5,211 nucleotides of DNA from Sediminispirochaeta sp. GTDB taxonomy: Bacteria; Spirochaetota; Spirochaetia; DSM-16054; Sediminispirochaetaceae. Made by a program: the position numbers and the translations under genes. The stretch spans positions 1 to 5,211 of the forward strand of contig DSBN01000349.1 in the NCBI GenBank assembly GCA_011046055.1, written 5' to 3'. A model generated the notes under the pieces. It did not search any database. It was given only the letters and a program-made list of their open reading frames with translations, and was not told the origin of the DNA. Positions 1-5,209 of the stretch are shown one piece after another (position 1 is the stretch's first letter; every line of letters begins with the position of its first letter).

Positions 1-840
1 ACCCTGGCCCATTTAAAGAATAAAAGGGTCTACCGTGCGGAAAACGGTGAACCCGGCAAGGGTAAACAGCGTCACGGACGAAACGGTGACAACGTCACGG
101 TCCACGTCCCTCCAGGCACCATTCTCAAAGATCCGGAGAGCGGAAAAGTACTCAAAGATTTTATCCAAGAAGGCGAGAGCTGGGTTTTTCTCCGAGGCGG
201 TCGTGGTGGACAGGGAAATATGCACTTCGCCACCAGCCGCCGACAGACTCCCCGGTATGCCCAGGACGGCGAGCCGGGAGTCCAGGTTCGACTGCACGTG
301 GAGCTGAACCTCATCGCCGACATCGGCTTCGTCGGTCTGCCCAACGCCGGAAAGTCGAGCCTCTTGAGCGTCTTGACCAACGCCCATCCCAAAATAGCCT
401 CCTACGCCTTCACCACCAAAATACCCAATCTCGGCGTGATGCGACACCAGTATCGTGACATCATACTGGCCGATATACCAGGAATAATCGAGGGTGCGGC
501 GCAAGGGGCCGGATTGGGAGACAAATTTTTGAAACATATATCGCGTACCTCCGGTTTGGCCGTCTTGGTGGATCTCTCCGACGATGATCCAGTCCACAAC
601 TACCACGTGGTGTTGAAAGAGCTGGAGCAGTACGCTCCTGGGCTTTTGGACAAGCCGCGAGTGGTGGTGGGGACGAAAACGGATTTGGCCGGAACGGCGG
701 AAAAATGTGAAACTCTTCGCCGAGAGATCATCTCCAGCCGCCTCATAGGCTACTCGGCTATCACTCTTGAGGGGCTTGAAGAGCTGAGGAATACTTTCGC
801 CGAAATGGTACGACCTGCCGTCGATGTAGAGGAGCCATGA
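1..840 (+). CDS. obg: GTPase Obg/CgtA, 5'-truncated by the window edge
   Basis: Ribosome-associated GTPase that acts in late 50S assembly and, in studied bacteria, senses ppGpp. The reading frame is open from base 1, giving 279 residues; by comparison with family members about 50 N-terminal residues lie outside the window. Residues 1 to about 105 are the rest of the glycine-rich Obg fold, including RGGRGGQGN and FATSRRQTPRYAQDGEPG. The G domain follows: G1 GLPNAGKS (residues 112-119), the switch I segment FTTKIPNLGV, G3 DIPG (158-161) followed by IIEGA, G4 TKTD (225-228) and G5 SA (252-253). G4 has Thr where most Obg proteins have Asn (NKxD). The protein stops soon after the G domain, so it lacks the C-terminal OCT domain; the whole protein would be about 330 residues, a short-form Obg. 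The stop overlaps the nadD start as ATGA, so translation is probably coupled. rplU and rpmA are expected upstream by synteny but are not visible. Confidence 0.97.
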   Translation, partial: TLAHLKNKRVYRAENGEPGKGKQRHGRNGDNVTVHVPPGTILKDPESGKVLKDFIQEGESWVFLRGGRGGQGNMHFATSRRQTPRYAQDGEPGVQVRLHVELNLIADIGFVGLPNAGKSSLLSVLTNAHPKIASYAFTTKIPNLGVMRHQYRDIILADIPGIIEGAAQGAGLGDKFLKHISRTSGLAVLVDLSDDDPVHNYHVVLKELEQYAPGLLDKPRVVVGTKTDLAGTAEKCETLRREIISSRLIGYSAITLEGLEELRNTFAEMVRPAVDVEEP

Positions 841-1409
841 GAACGGTAATCATTGGCGGAACCTACAACCCCGTCCATATTGGACACCTTCACCTGGCCG
901 AAGAGACCCGGTTGCAGTTCGGCTATGAACGGGTCATTTTTGTCCCCGCCAATATCCCGGCGCACAAGGAGAGTGATTCCTGCACCTCCCCGCGGCAGCG
1001 CCTGGAGATGCTGAAGCGGGCGACCGAGAGCAGCGGTATTGTGGTCGACACGACGGAGATCGAGCGGGGCGGAGTATCCTACACCTATGAAACGGTTCTC
1101 GAATTCTTCAAAAAATACGATATCACCGGAAAGCCGGGGCTCGTGGTGGGAGATGATTTGGTACCGGGACTGTCAAAATGGAGAGAGTGGGACAAACTTC
1201 TCCCCTTGATTGATCTGTTAATAGCTCATCGCTTGCACAAACACCACGTGCAGTGCCCCTATCCGCACAGCTACGTCGACAACTTGATGCTGCCCATCTC
1301 ATCCAGTCAAATAAGACAGCGGGTCAAACACGGACGCGGTTTTCGCTATCTGGTGCCCGAAGAGGTCGCTCGATACATTGACGAACGGGAGATGTATCGT
1401 CGATGCTGA
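837..1409 (+). CDS. nadD: nicotinate-nucleotide adenylyltransferase NadD
   Basis: Cytoplasmic enzyme that joins nicotinate mononucleotide and ATP to give deamido-NAD and pyrophosphate, a step in NAD synthesis. The 190 residues match the usual family length. Visible nucleotidyltransferase motifs are GGTYNPVHIGH (7-17, with His14 and His17 of the HxGH signature), VPANIPAHK (36-44), YTYETVLEF (82-90), VGDDLVPGLSKWREW (104-118) and the C-terminal ISSSQIR (154-160), a form of the ISSTxIR phosphate-binding motif. The Tyr at position 10 replaces the more common Phe. The start ATG overlaps the obg stop (ATGA), with AGGAG at 830-834, only two bases from the start; this short spacing suggests reliance on re-initiation by ribosomes finishing obg. 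The 3' end overlaps yqeK by 7 nt. Identification is firm from motifs and context. Confidence 0.97.
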   Translation: MRTVIIGGTYNPVHIGHLHLAEETRLQFGYERVIFVPANIPAHKESDSCTSPRQRLEMLKRATESSGIVVDTTEIERGGVSYTYETVLEFFKKYDITGKPGLVVGDDLVPGLSKWREWDKLLPLIDLLIAHRLHKHHVQCPYPHSYVDNLMLPISSSQIRQRVKHGRGFRYLVPEEVARYIDEREMYRRC

Positions 1410-1993
1410 GCCGTGGCGAGATGTACGACATCGTAAGGTCCTGGATCAGCCTGCCTCGCTTGCTACACTCCCTGCGTACCGCCGAGTGTAGTGCCCATCT
1501 TGCGGTCCGTTTCCAGCTCTCCGTGGAGAGGGCGTATTTAGCCGGCTTGGCTCATGATATTGCTCGAGAAGTTCCGGAGAGTACATTGATCGGCAAGGCC
1601 AGCGACGATGAGTACGAACTACTACCGGAGGATCGGCGATATCCGATACTGCTCCACGGCCGAGCGGCAGCGGAGATACTGCGGATCGAATACGGAGAGA
1701 AAAGGGAAGACCTGCTCCAGGCAATCCGGTGGCACACTCAGGGATCTCCCGAGATGGGGAGTTTGGGGAAGGCGCTGTTCATTGCCGATTACATCGAAGA
1801 GGGGCGTCGTCATATTACCGATGAGGAACGTCGAAGGATTCTGAATACCGGGAGCCTCGAAGCTATGTGCTTTGAGGTTGTAGAGAGACACCGGGCATAT
1901 TTGGAGCTGAAAGGGCTGCCGACTTCAAGAAGAACCGAAGCTCTTATCGAGAGACTGACGGAGGAAAAAAATGAGAATGGCAAAGCCGGATAA
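1403..1993 (+). CDS. yqeK: HD-domain hydrolase YqeK, probable symmetrical Ap4A hydrolase
   Basis: HD-superfamily metal-dependent phosphohydrolase of 196 residues. Members of the YqeK family are reported to cleave diadenosine tetraphosphate (Ap4A) symmetrically to two ADP, limiting this stress nucleotide. The metal-ligand pattern is complete: His22 (RLLHSLR), His51-Asp52 (LAHDIA), His85 (LLHGRAAAE), His111 (RWHTQG) and Asp129 (IADYIE). The segment GKALFIADYIEEGR is typical of YqeK. It sits directly after nadD, its usual place in Firmicutes and related operons. The first ATG overlaps nadD by 7 nt and has GGGAG at 1387-1391. An in-frame ATG at 1421 (Met7), preceded by GGCGAG, is an alternative start that would leave all catalytic residues intact. 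The C-terminal tail (about residues 175-196) is charged and overlaps the next gene by 23 nt. Function is inferred from the family, not from anything specific here. Confidence 0.93.
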   Translation: MLSRGEMYDIVRSWISLPRLLHSLRTAECSAHLAVRFQLSVERAYLAGLAHDIAREVPESTLIGKASDDEYELLPEDRRYPILLHGRAAAEILRIEYGEKREDLLQAIRWHTQGSPEMGSLGKALFIADYIEEGRRHITDEERRRILNTGSLEAMCFEVVERHRAYLELKGLPTSRRTEALIERLTEEKNENGKAG

Positions 1994-3179
1994 GGCACAT
2001 CTGTTCATTTTGCTGATAGTCCTCGTTTTGCTCGGCTCGGGAGTATATATTTTTTTCCAGTTGAGGACGAACCAGATCAGCGCAGCTATCGAAAAGAATC
2101 AGACGCTCTCCTTCCTGCTGCTGGTCAGAGAGGGAGAAGAGCTTCTCTTTTCAGAGTTGGTTCTTTTTCATCCGGATACAGGGAAATCGGGGATAATCGA
2201 TATTCCCCTGTCCTTGGGTGTCATCGACCCCCGTGAGAACAAGATGATGCCGATCAAGGGGCTTTATAACGGCGATGACGAGACCCTTTTTCTAAAAAAG
2301 GTAAGTGATCTGATAGGCTTCGAGGTGGAGCACACCCTGTCGGTGGGAACAGAAAATCTGGTGAAGTTTGTCGACCTGTTGGAAGGCCTGGAGTTTTTCA
2401 TTGCCAATCCGGTGGAGATGATTTCCGATGATAAAATGGTGATCATCCCATCGGGCAGCGTGGTCCTCGACGGGGAGAAGGCGGTGACCTACGTCACGTA
2501 TACCGATCCGCAGGAGCGACAAAACGAAGAGATATCTCGAAAGCAGAAGTTTGTACACTCGATGCTGCGGAAAATCGGCCAAATGAGCGATCTTTTCCAA
2601 CACCGGGAGGTTCGTAAACTGCTGCACCAAATAACTGACAGTAGTCTCTCCGATCGAGCTCTGGATAGTCTGGTCGCCGCATTCGGAGATCTGGACTACG
2701 ACCAGGTGATCTATCAAAGGGTGCTTGGAAACTCGCGCCTTGTCAATGAAGAGGAACTGCTGTTTCCTTATTACGAAGGTCGATTGATCAAAGAGTCCCT
2801 GCAGCAGACTCTGACCGCTTTGACCAACCGGGAAATCGTCAACACCAAGGAGTTGAGTGTCAGCATTGAGATCCTCAATGGAACCGGAAGAAGCGGTTTG
2901 GCCGGGAGGACCTCTCAAATTTTTCAGAGTTTCGGCTACGATGTGGTGCGAGTGGGCAACGCGGACCATAGTGAGTATGAAAAAACCACCGTCACCGGCC
3001 GGGAAGGGGAGCTGGCGGCGGCACAGCAGGTAGCCAATGTCATTCAATGCAGCAATGTCGAGACCCGAAAGGAAGAGCTGCCGGGAGACGAGCTGGTGGA
3101 ACCGATGGCAGCTTCCGAAGTGGTAGACGTTACAATCATATTGGGGAAGGATTTTGATGGTAGATACTGTAAAAACTGA
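1971..3179 (+). CDS. membrane-anchored LCP-like protein with LytR_C domain, active site apparently lost
   Basis: A 402-residue protein with a basic N-terminus, one transmembrane helix (about residues 10-31) and the rest predicted outside the cytoplasmic membrane. Residues about 45-200 follow the LytR-CpsA-Psr (LCP) pattern: a glycolipid-binding-type segment (VENL-like stretch near 127-145) and SGSVVLDGEKAVTYV (161-175) followed by RKQKFV (190-195). Residues about 296-396 are a clear LytR_C domain: VSIEILNGTGRSGLAGR, GYDVVRVGNA and the closing VTIILGKDF. Canonical LCP enzymes transfer glycopolymers from undecaprenyl carriers to peptidoglycan using conserved Arg and Asp residues; here the usual SIPRD is DIPLSL (77-82), YVRxR is YVTYT (174-178) and RSDT-like residues near 59-64 are absent. 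It may therefore be structural rather than catalytic. Start: ATG 1971 has GGAGG at 1960-1964 with 6 nt spacing; ATG 1977 would be too far. It overlaps yqeK and rsfS by 23 nt each, in a position LCP genes often occupy. Confidence 0.9.
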   Translation: MRMAKPDKAHLFILLIVLVLLGSGVYIFFQLRTNQISAAIEKNQTLSFLLLVREGEELLFSELVLFHPDTGKSGIIDIPLSLGVIDPRENKMMPIKGLYNGDDETLFLKKVSDLIGFEVEHTLSVGTENLVKFVDLLEGLEFFIANPVEMISDDKMVIIPSGSVVLDGEKAVTYVTYTDPQERQNEEISRKQKFVHSMLRKIGQMSDLFQHREVRKLLHQITDSSLSDRALDSLVAAFGDLDYDQVIYQRVLGNSRLVNEEELLFPYYEGRLIKESLQQTLTALTNREIVNTKELSVSIEILNGTGRSGLAGRTSQIFQSFGYDVVRVGNADHSEYEKTTVTGREGELAAAQQVANVIQCSNVETRKEELPGDELVEPMAASEVVDVTIILGKDFDGRYCKN

Positions 3180-3534
3180 AGAGATCGCCGTTGAAGTCGG
3201 ACGGATTCTGGACGAACACAAATGTCGTGATACCGTGGTAATAGATGTACGGGAACAGAGCAGCTGGACGGACTACTTTGTAATAGCCACGGTGAACAGT
3301 ATGGGACATTTAAGAGGATTGGTGCGGCAATTGAAGAGGGATTTGAGCGAAAAGCAGATTGGCATACTGCATCGTCACAAAAGGGTGGCCGAAGACGGGT
3401 GGGAGCTGATCGACTGCGGATTCATGCTGATACATCTGATGGACGAACCGACCAGAGATTTCTACGACTTGGAAAAACTCTGGTTCAACGGGAAGGTGAT
3501 GTTTCAGTCGTCGACTCCGTCAAAATCGTCGTAG
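3157..3534 (+). CDS. rsfS: ribosomal silencing factor RsfS
   Basis: Small protein (125 residues) of the RsfS/Iojap family. It binds ribosomal protein uL14 on the 50S subunit and blocks joining with the 30S subunit, lowering translation when nutrients run short. Family hallmarks are present: VVIDVREQSSWTDYFVIAT (27-45), the HLRGLVRQL helix (51-59), and GWELIDCGFMLIHLMDE (81-97) followed by RDFYDLEKLW (100-109). The ATG at 3157 is preferred over an in-frame TTG at 3154 because AAGGA (3147-3151) is 5 nt from the ATG but only 2 nt from the TTG. The start lies inside the LCP gene (23 nt overlap), so it is probably coupled to it. The last nine or so residues (SSTPSKSS) are a low-complexity tail beyond the conserved domain, and they lie where the gene overlaps the 3' end of a convergent minus-strand gene by 31 nt. 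No terminator hairpin with a T-run follows. Confidence 0.96.
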   Translation: MVDTVKTEEIAVEVGRILDEHKCRDTVVIDVREQSSWTDYFVIATVNSMGHLRGLVRQLKRDLSEKQIGILHRHKRVAEDGWELIDCGFMLIHLMDEPTRDFYDLEKLWFNGKVMFQSSTPSKSS

Positions 3535-3743
3535 TCCAAGCCGTCTTCGTAGTCCAAGTCTTCTTCGTACTGGTCGTAAAAGTCGTCTTCGGCGTCGTAC
3601 TCTTCGTCGGGGGAGTCATCATCTTCGTCGTTCAGATCGTCGAAGTGTTCGTGTATTTCATCACCGAAGTCGTCGAAGTCTTCGTCAAGATAATCCTCGT
3701 CGTTTTTGTCGAGCTCGGAATCATTACTAAAATGTCGACTCAT
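3504..3743 (-). CDS. small extremely acidic Asp/Tyr/Phe-rich protein of unknown function
   Basis: A 79-residue protein I do not recognise. By count it has 29 Asp and 12 Glu (52 percent), only two basic residues (Arg3, Lys13), three His, and 12 aromatic residues (6 Phe, 6 Tyr) spread through the acidic tracts. It has no Cys, no signal peptide and no membrane segment, so it is predicted cytoplasmic and largely disordered. The C-terminal part holds a near repeat, DLDYEDG then DYDDFDG (62-68 and 70-76). It is judged real because a near-consensus promoter (3786-3813) and a perfect AAGGAGG (3754-3760, 10 nt from the ATG) lie in the right places. It is transcribed against its neighbours, converges on rsfS and overlaps it by 31 nt. 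Possible roles, all inference: a DNA or RNA mimic, a partner or chaperone of basic ribosomal or nucleoid proteins, a delta-like RNA polymerase accessory factor, or metal binding. Homology cannot be judged from composition alone. Confidence 0.75.
   Translation of the reverse strand: MSRHFSNDSELDKNDEDYLDEDFDDFGDEIHEHFDDLNDEDDDSPDEEYDAEDDFYDQYEEDLDYEDGLDYDDFDGVDD
3529..3558. repeat. short direct repeats within the acidic coding region
   Basis: The 12-mer TCGTAGTCCAAG occurs at 3529-3540 and again at 3547-3558, an 18-bp (six-codon) offset. It reflects the near-repeat DLDYEDG/DYDDFDG at the C-terminus of the minus-strand acidic protein. The whole 3507-3735 region is rich in TCG/TTC triplets on the + strand (GAC/GAA codons on the minus strand), so it is low in complexity. 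Confidence 0.6.
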
Positions 3744-3762
3744 ATAAGGTGCGCCTCCTTAT
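3744..3762 (-). promoter_or_regulatory. ribosome binding site within a small hairpin, upstream of the acidic gene
   Basis: On the minus strand, ATAAGG and CCTTAT form a perfect 6-bp inverted repeat around a 7-nt loop (AGGCGCA), ending directly before the ATG. The Shine-Dalgarno sequence AAGGAGG (plus positions 3754-3760) has its AAGG half in the stem and its AGG half in the loop, so the hairpin would partly mask it. The stem is weak (four A-U, two G-C pairs), which would suit a temperature- or ligand-sensitive switch. That the SD is present is seen directly; regulation is inference. Confidence 0.6.
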
Positions 3763-3785
3763 CCGAACAGCGTTTTTCTAGGCTT

Positions 3786-3813
3786 AGTATAGTTTGCGCG
3801 CCGGCGTTGTCAA
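3786..3813 (-). promoter_or_regulatory. strong sigma70-type promoter for the acidic gene
   Basis: Read on the minus strand, there is a perfect -35 TTGACA (plus 3808-3813), a 16-bp spacer and a -10 TATACT (plus 3786-3791, 5 of 6 consensus). Transcription would begin near 3779, giving a leader of about 36 nt before the ATG at 3743. The spacer contains the 8-bp palindrome CGCCGGCG (3799-3806). An A/T-rich stretch lies just upstream of the -35 (about 3811-3842) and could act as an UP element. Confidence 0.75.
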
Positions 3814-3831
3814 TTCAAATTTATGCAATTT

Positions 3832-3871
3832 CTGAAAAAACTTGCCCCGGATCTACAAAATAGGTTAGGAT
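3832..3871 (+). promoter_or_regulatory. probable ispE promoter, divergent from the acidic-gene promoter
   Basis: Two candidate sigma70-type pairs overlap here. One is TTGCCC (3842-3847) with TAGGAT (3866-3871), spacer 18, which would start the transcript only two to four bases before the ispE ATG. The other is CTGAAA (3832-3837) with CAAAAT (3856-3861), spacer 18, giving a leader of about 13 nt. Both are moderate matches. A promoter is expected here because the preceding gene is on the opposite strand and no + strand gene adjoins. Confidence 0.4.
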
Positions 3872-3880
3872 CATTTTGAT

Positions 3881-4786
3881 ATGGAAAAAAGAATATGCAT
3901 CTCGGCACCGGCCAAAGTGAACCTACACCTGGAGGTCTACCCGACCGAAGGGAGTACCTATCACGGGATACGATCACTATTTGTGATGGTCTCTCTCTTT
4001 GACGAGCTCTCGGTCTCCTCGATTTCCGGCAGACAAGACGGGGAGGGATCGTGTCTGGTGGAGGGATTTCAGGGCCTACGACCAGAGGACAACTTGATCT
4101 GTCGAGCCCACCATCTGTTTTGTCTTCGCAGCGGTCGGATGCTGCCGGTACGGGTACGAGTGGACAAGCGTATTCCAGCAATGGCCGGCTTAGGGGGTGG
4201 ATCGAGCGATGCTGCGGCAATGCTGAAAGCAATGAACCTGATGCTACGCGGGGAAGGCTTTTCTCCTCTCTCTGCTTCGGCTTTGCACCGGATAGCCGAA
4301 GAGCTGGGCAGCGACGTTCCCTTCTTTCTCGGTACCAGCGCGGCTTTCGCCGAAGGCCGCGGGGAGATACTGAGCTCGCTGCCCGCTCCGCCGAACCATA
4401 CGGTGGTCCTGCTCAAACCGGAGACTGAGGTCTCTACCGCCGAGGCTTACCGACTGCTCGACGAGCGGGGGTGCTTCCAAGAGCTTCCCGTGTCGAGGGA
4501 GGAACTCCAAAAAGCCCTCTACGTAGATAGTCCGAACACATGGTGCTTCCACAACACCTTTACGAATATGCTCGAAGAGGAGTACCCGTTGATAGGCGGA
4601 GCCTTGAGGGAATTGAAGGAGCTGGAGGCGGACTTCAGCAACGTATCAGGCAGCGGTTCGGCGGTGTACGGGGTTTTCAACGAAGAAGAAAAAGCAGATC
4701 GAGCCTGGAAGACCCTAAAAAGGGGTGGAAAAAATGCCTGGAAAGTAAAAATGCTTGCGAAGCCGCCGGAGCCGGTTTACAATTGA
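3881..4786 (+). CDS. ispE: 4-diphosphocytidyl-2-C-methyl-D-erythritol kinase IspE
   Basis: Cytoplasmic GHMP-family kinase of the MEP (non-mevalonate) isoprenoid pathway. It phosphorylates the 2-hydroxyl of CDP-methylerythritol with ATP, leading to isopentenyl and dimethylallyl diphosphate. At 301 residues it is of normal length. Motifs in order: APAKVNLHL (9-17, with the conserved Lys12), the GHMP phosphate-binding loop PAMAGLGGGSSDAA (99-112), ELGSDVPFF (141-149) containing the likely catalytic Asp145, and the third motif VSGSGSAVYGVF (255-266). The usual RxDGYH segment near the start is changed to EGSTYH (23-28), keeping Tyr27-His28. The ribosome binding site is poor: the best is AGGA at 3867-3870, 10 nt from the ATG, so expression may be modest or nearly leaderless. 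The presence of the enzyme shows the organism uses the MEP pathway; some spirochaetes such as Borrelia use mevalonate instead, which argues against that genus. spoVG follows after 38 nt. Confidence 0.96.
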   Translation: MEKRICISAPAKVNLHLEVYPTEGSTYHGIRSLFVMVSLFDELSVSSISGRQDGEGSCLVEGFQGLRPEDNLICRAHHLFCLRSGRMLPVRVRVDKRIPAMAGLGGGSSDAAAMLKAMNLMLRGEGFSPLSASALHRIAEELGSDVPFFLGTSAAFAEGRGEILSSLPAPPNHTVVLLKPETEVSTAEAYRLLDERGCFQELPVSREELQKALYVDSPNTWCFHNTFTNMLEEEYPLIGGALRELKELEADFSNVSGSGSAVYGVFNEEEKADRAWKTLKRGGKNAWKVKMLAKPPEPVYN

Positions 4787-4803
4787 GGCAACTCAATTAA
4801 TGT
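4776..4803 (+). promoter_or_regulatory. weak candidate promoter for spoVG
   Basis: TTTACA (4776-4781, 5 of 6 of the -35 consensus) is followed after 16 bp by TAATGT (4798-4803, 3 of 6 of the -10). It overlaps the ispE stop and the paired hairpins. spoVG may equally be transcribed from the ispE promoter; the short 38-nt gap fits an operon. Confidence 0.25.
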
Positions 4804-4807
4804 TGCC
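4781..4807 (+). other. two overlapping, mutually exclusive hairpins between ispE and spoVG
   Basis: Hairpin A spans 4781-4798: AATTGAG and CTCAATT form a perfect 7-bp stem capped by GCAA, a GNRA tetraloop, and it includes the ispE stop codon. Hairpin B spans 4787-4807: GGCAAC and GTTGCC form a 6-bp stem with a 9-nt loop. They share bases 4787-4798, so only one can form at a time. Neither is followed by a T-run, so an intrinsic terminator is unlikely. The spoVG ribosome binding site starts 9 nt after hairpin B. A function in spoVG control or mRNA processing is inference. Confidence 0.5.
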
Positions 4808-4824
4808 ACGGGCTTGGAGGTAAT

Positions 4825-5124
4825 ATGGATATTACTGACATCAGAATCAGAAAAGTTGGAACCGAAGGAAAGTTGAAGGCTTACGTTACCGTTACTTTTG
4901 ACGACTGTTTTGTCGTGCACAATGTAAAAATCATCGAGGGCAAGAACGGCTCTTTCATCGCAATGCCCAGTAGAAAGACCAAAAGGGGCGAGTACAAGGA
5001 TGTAGCTCATCCCATAAACTCCGATTTTCGAGGACAGCTCCAAGACCGAATCCTCGAAGAGTACGAACGCCAGGTCGCCGAGGGGACCGTAGAGACGGTG
5101 GGCGACAACGGCTCGGAGGATTAA
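4825..5124 (+). CDS. spoVG: SpoVG nucleic-acid-binding regulator
   Basis: SpoVG-family protein of 99 residues, the normal length. Named for a sporulation role in Bacillus, it is present in many non-sporulating bacteria. In Borrelia and Staphylococcus it is known to bind DNA, and in Borrelia also RNA, acting as a regulator. Conserved segments are [11 protein letters not shown] (1-11), [21 protein letters not shown] (15-35), [18 protein letters not shown] (36-53) and [15 protein letters not shown] (55-69). The C-terminal helix region (70-85) is normal, and the tail (86-99) is acidic and variable. The ATG has a good GGAGG at 4816-4820, 4 nt from the start. The neighbour ispE matches the wider ispE-spoVG neighbourhood of Bacillus, where glmU, prs, rplY and pth follow. 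No terminator is visible after the stop. Confidence 0.97.
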   Translation: MDITDIRIRKVGTEGKLKAYVTVTFDDCFVVHNVKIIEGKNGSFIAMPSRKTKRGEYKDVAHPINSDFRGQLQDRILEEYERQVAEGTVETVGDNGSED

Positions 5125-5180
5125 TCTACTCAGCCACACGAAATAGCAGGCAATCTCGGCAAAAAAAATCTTTCAGGTGG

Positions 5181-5209
5181 TAGAAAAACTTAAGATCATA
5201 TGGTATAGT
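5181..5209 (+). promoter_or_regulatory. extended -10 promoter for a gene beyond the window
   Basis: TGG followed directly by TATAGT (5201-5209) forms an extended -10 element (TGN plus 5 of 6 of TATAAT). A partial -35, TAGAAA (5181-5186, 4 of 6), lies 17 bp upstream. The first transcribed base would be near or just beyond the window end. The 5125-5180 spacer shows no gene; it holds an 8-A run (5161-5168). By synteny with spirochaetes and Bacillus the next gene could be rplY or pth, or a tRNA; this is not visible. Confidence 0.5.

Noticed and set aside
13..606. Minus-strand open frame of 197 residues opposite obg
   Set aside because: It lies wholly over unmistakable Obg coding sequence and shows no family resemblance.
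3154..3156. TTG as start codon of rsfS
   Set aside because: The ATG at 3157 has better spacing from AAGGA and gives the usual RsfS N-terminus.
2292..3221. Long minus-strand open frame of 309 residues opposite the LCP gene
   Set aside because: The + strand frame has clear LCP and LytR_C motifs, a good ribosome binding site and operon fit. The antisense frame has no recognisable motif and is a codon-composition shadow.
3513..3560. EF-hand or dockerin-like calcium loops in the acidic protein
   Set aside because: The DxDxxDG spacing does not match the canonical DxDxDG loop and no flanking helices are evident. The resemblance follows from the Asp-rich composition.
3399..3863. + strand frame rich in Val, Phe and Ile that looks like a membrane protein
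   Set aside because: It is the reverse reading of GAC/GAA codons of the minus-strand acidic gene, which yields Val, Phe, Ile and Leu automatically. It also begins inside rsfS in another frame and has no ribosome binding site that I can see.
4777..5139. Minus-strand open frame of 120 residues opposite spoVG
   Set aside because: It fully covers the highly conserved spoVG gene and has no motif or supporting context.
5161..5196. Terminator after spoVG
   Set aside because: The A-run at 5161-5168 and the weak ATCTT/AAGAT pairing with a long loop do not form a GC-rich stem followed by a T-run on either strand.
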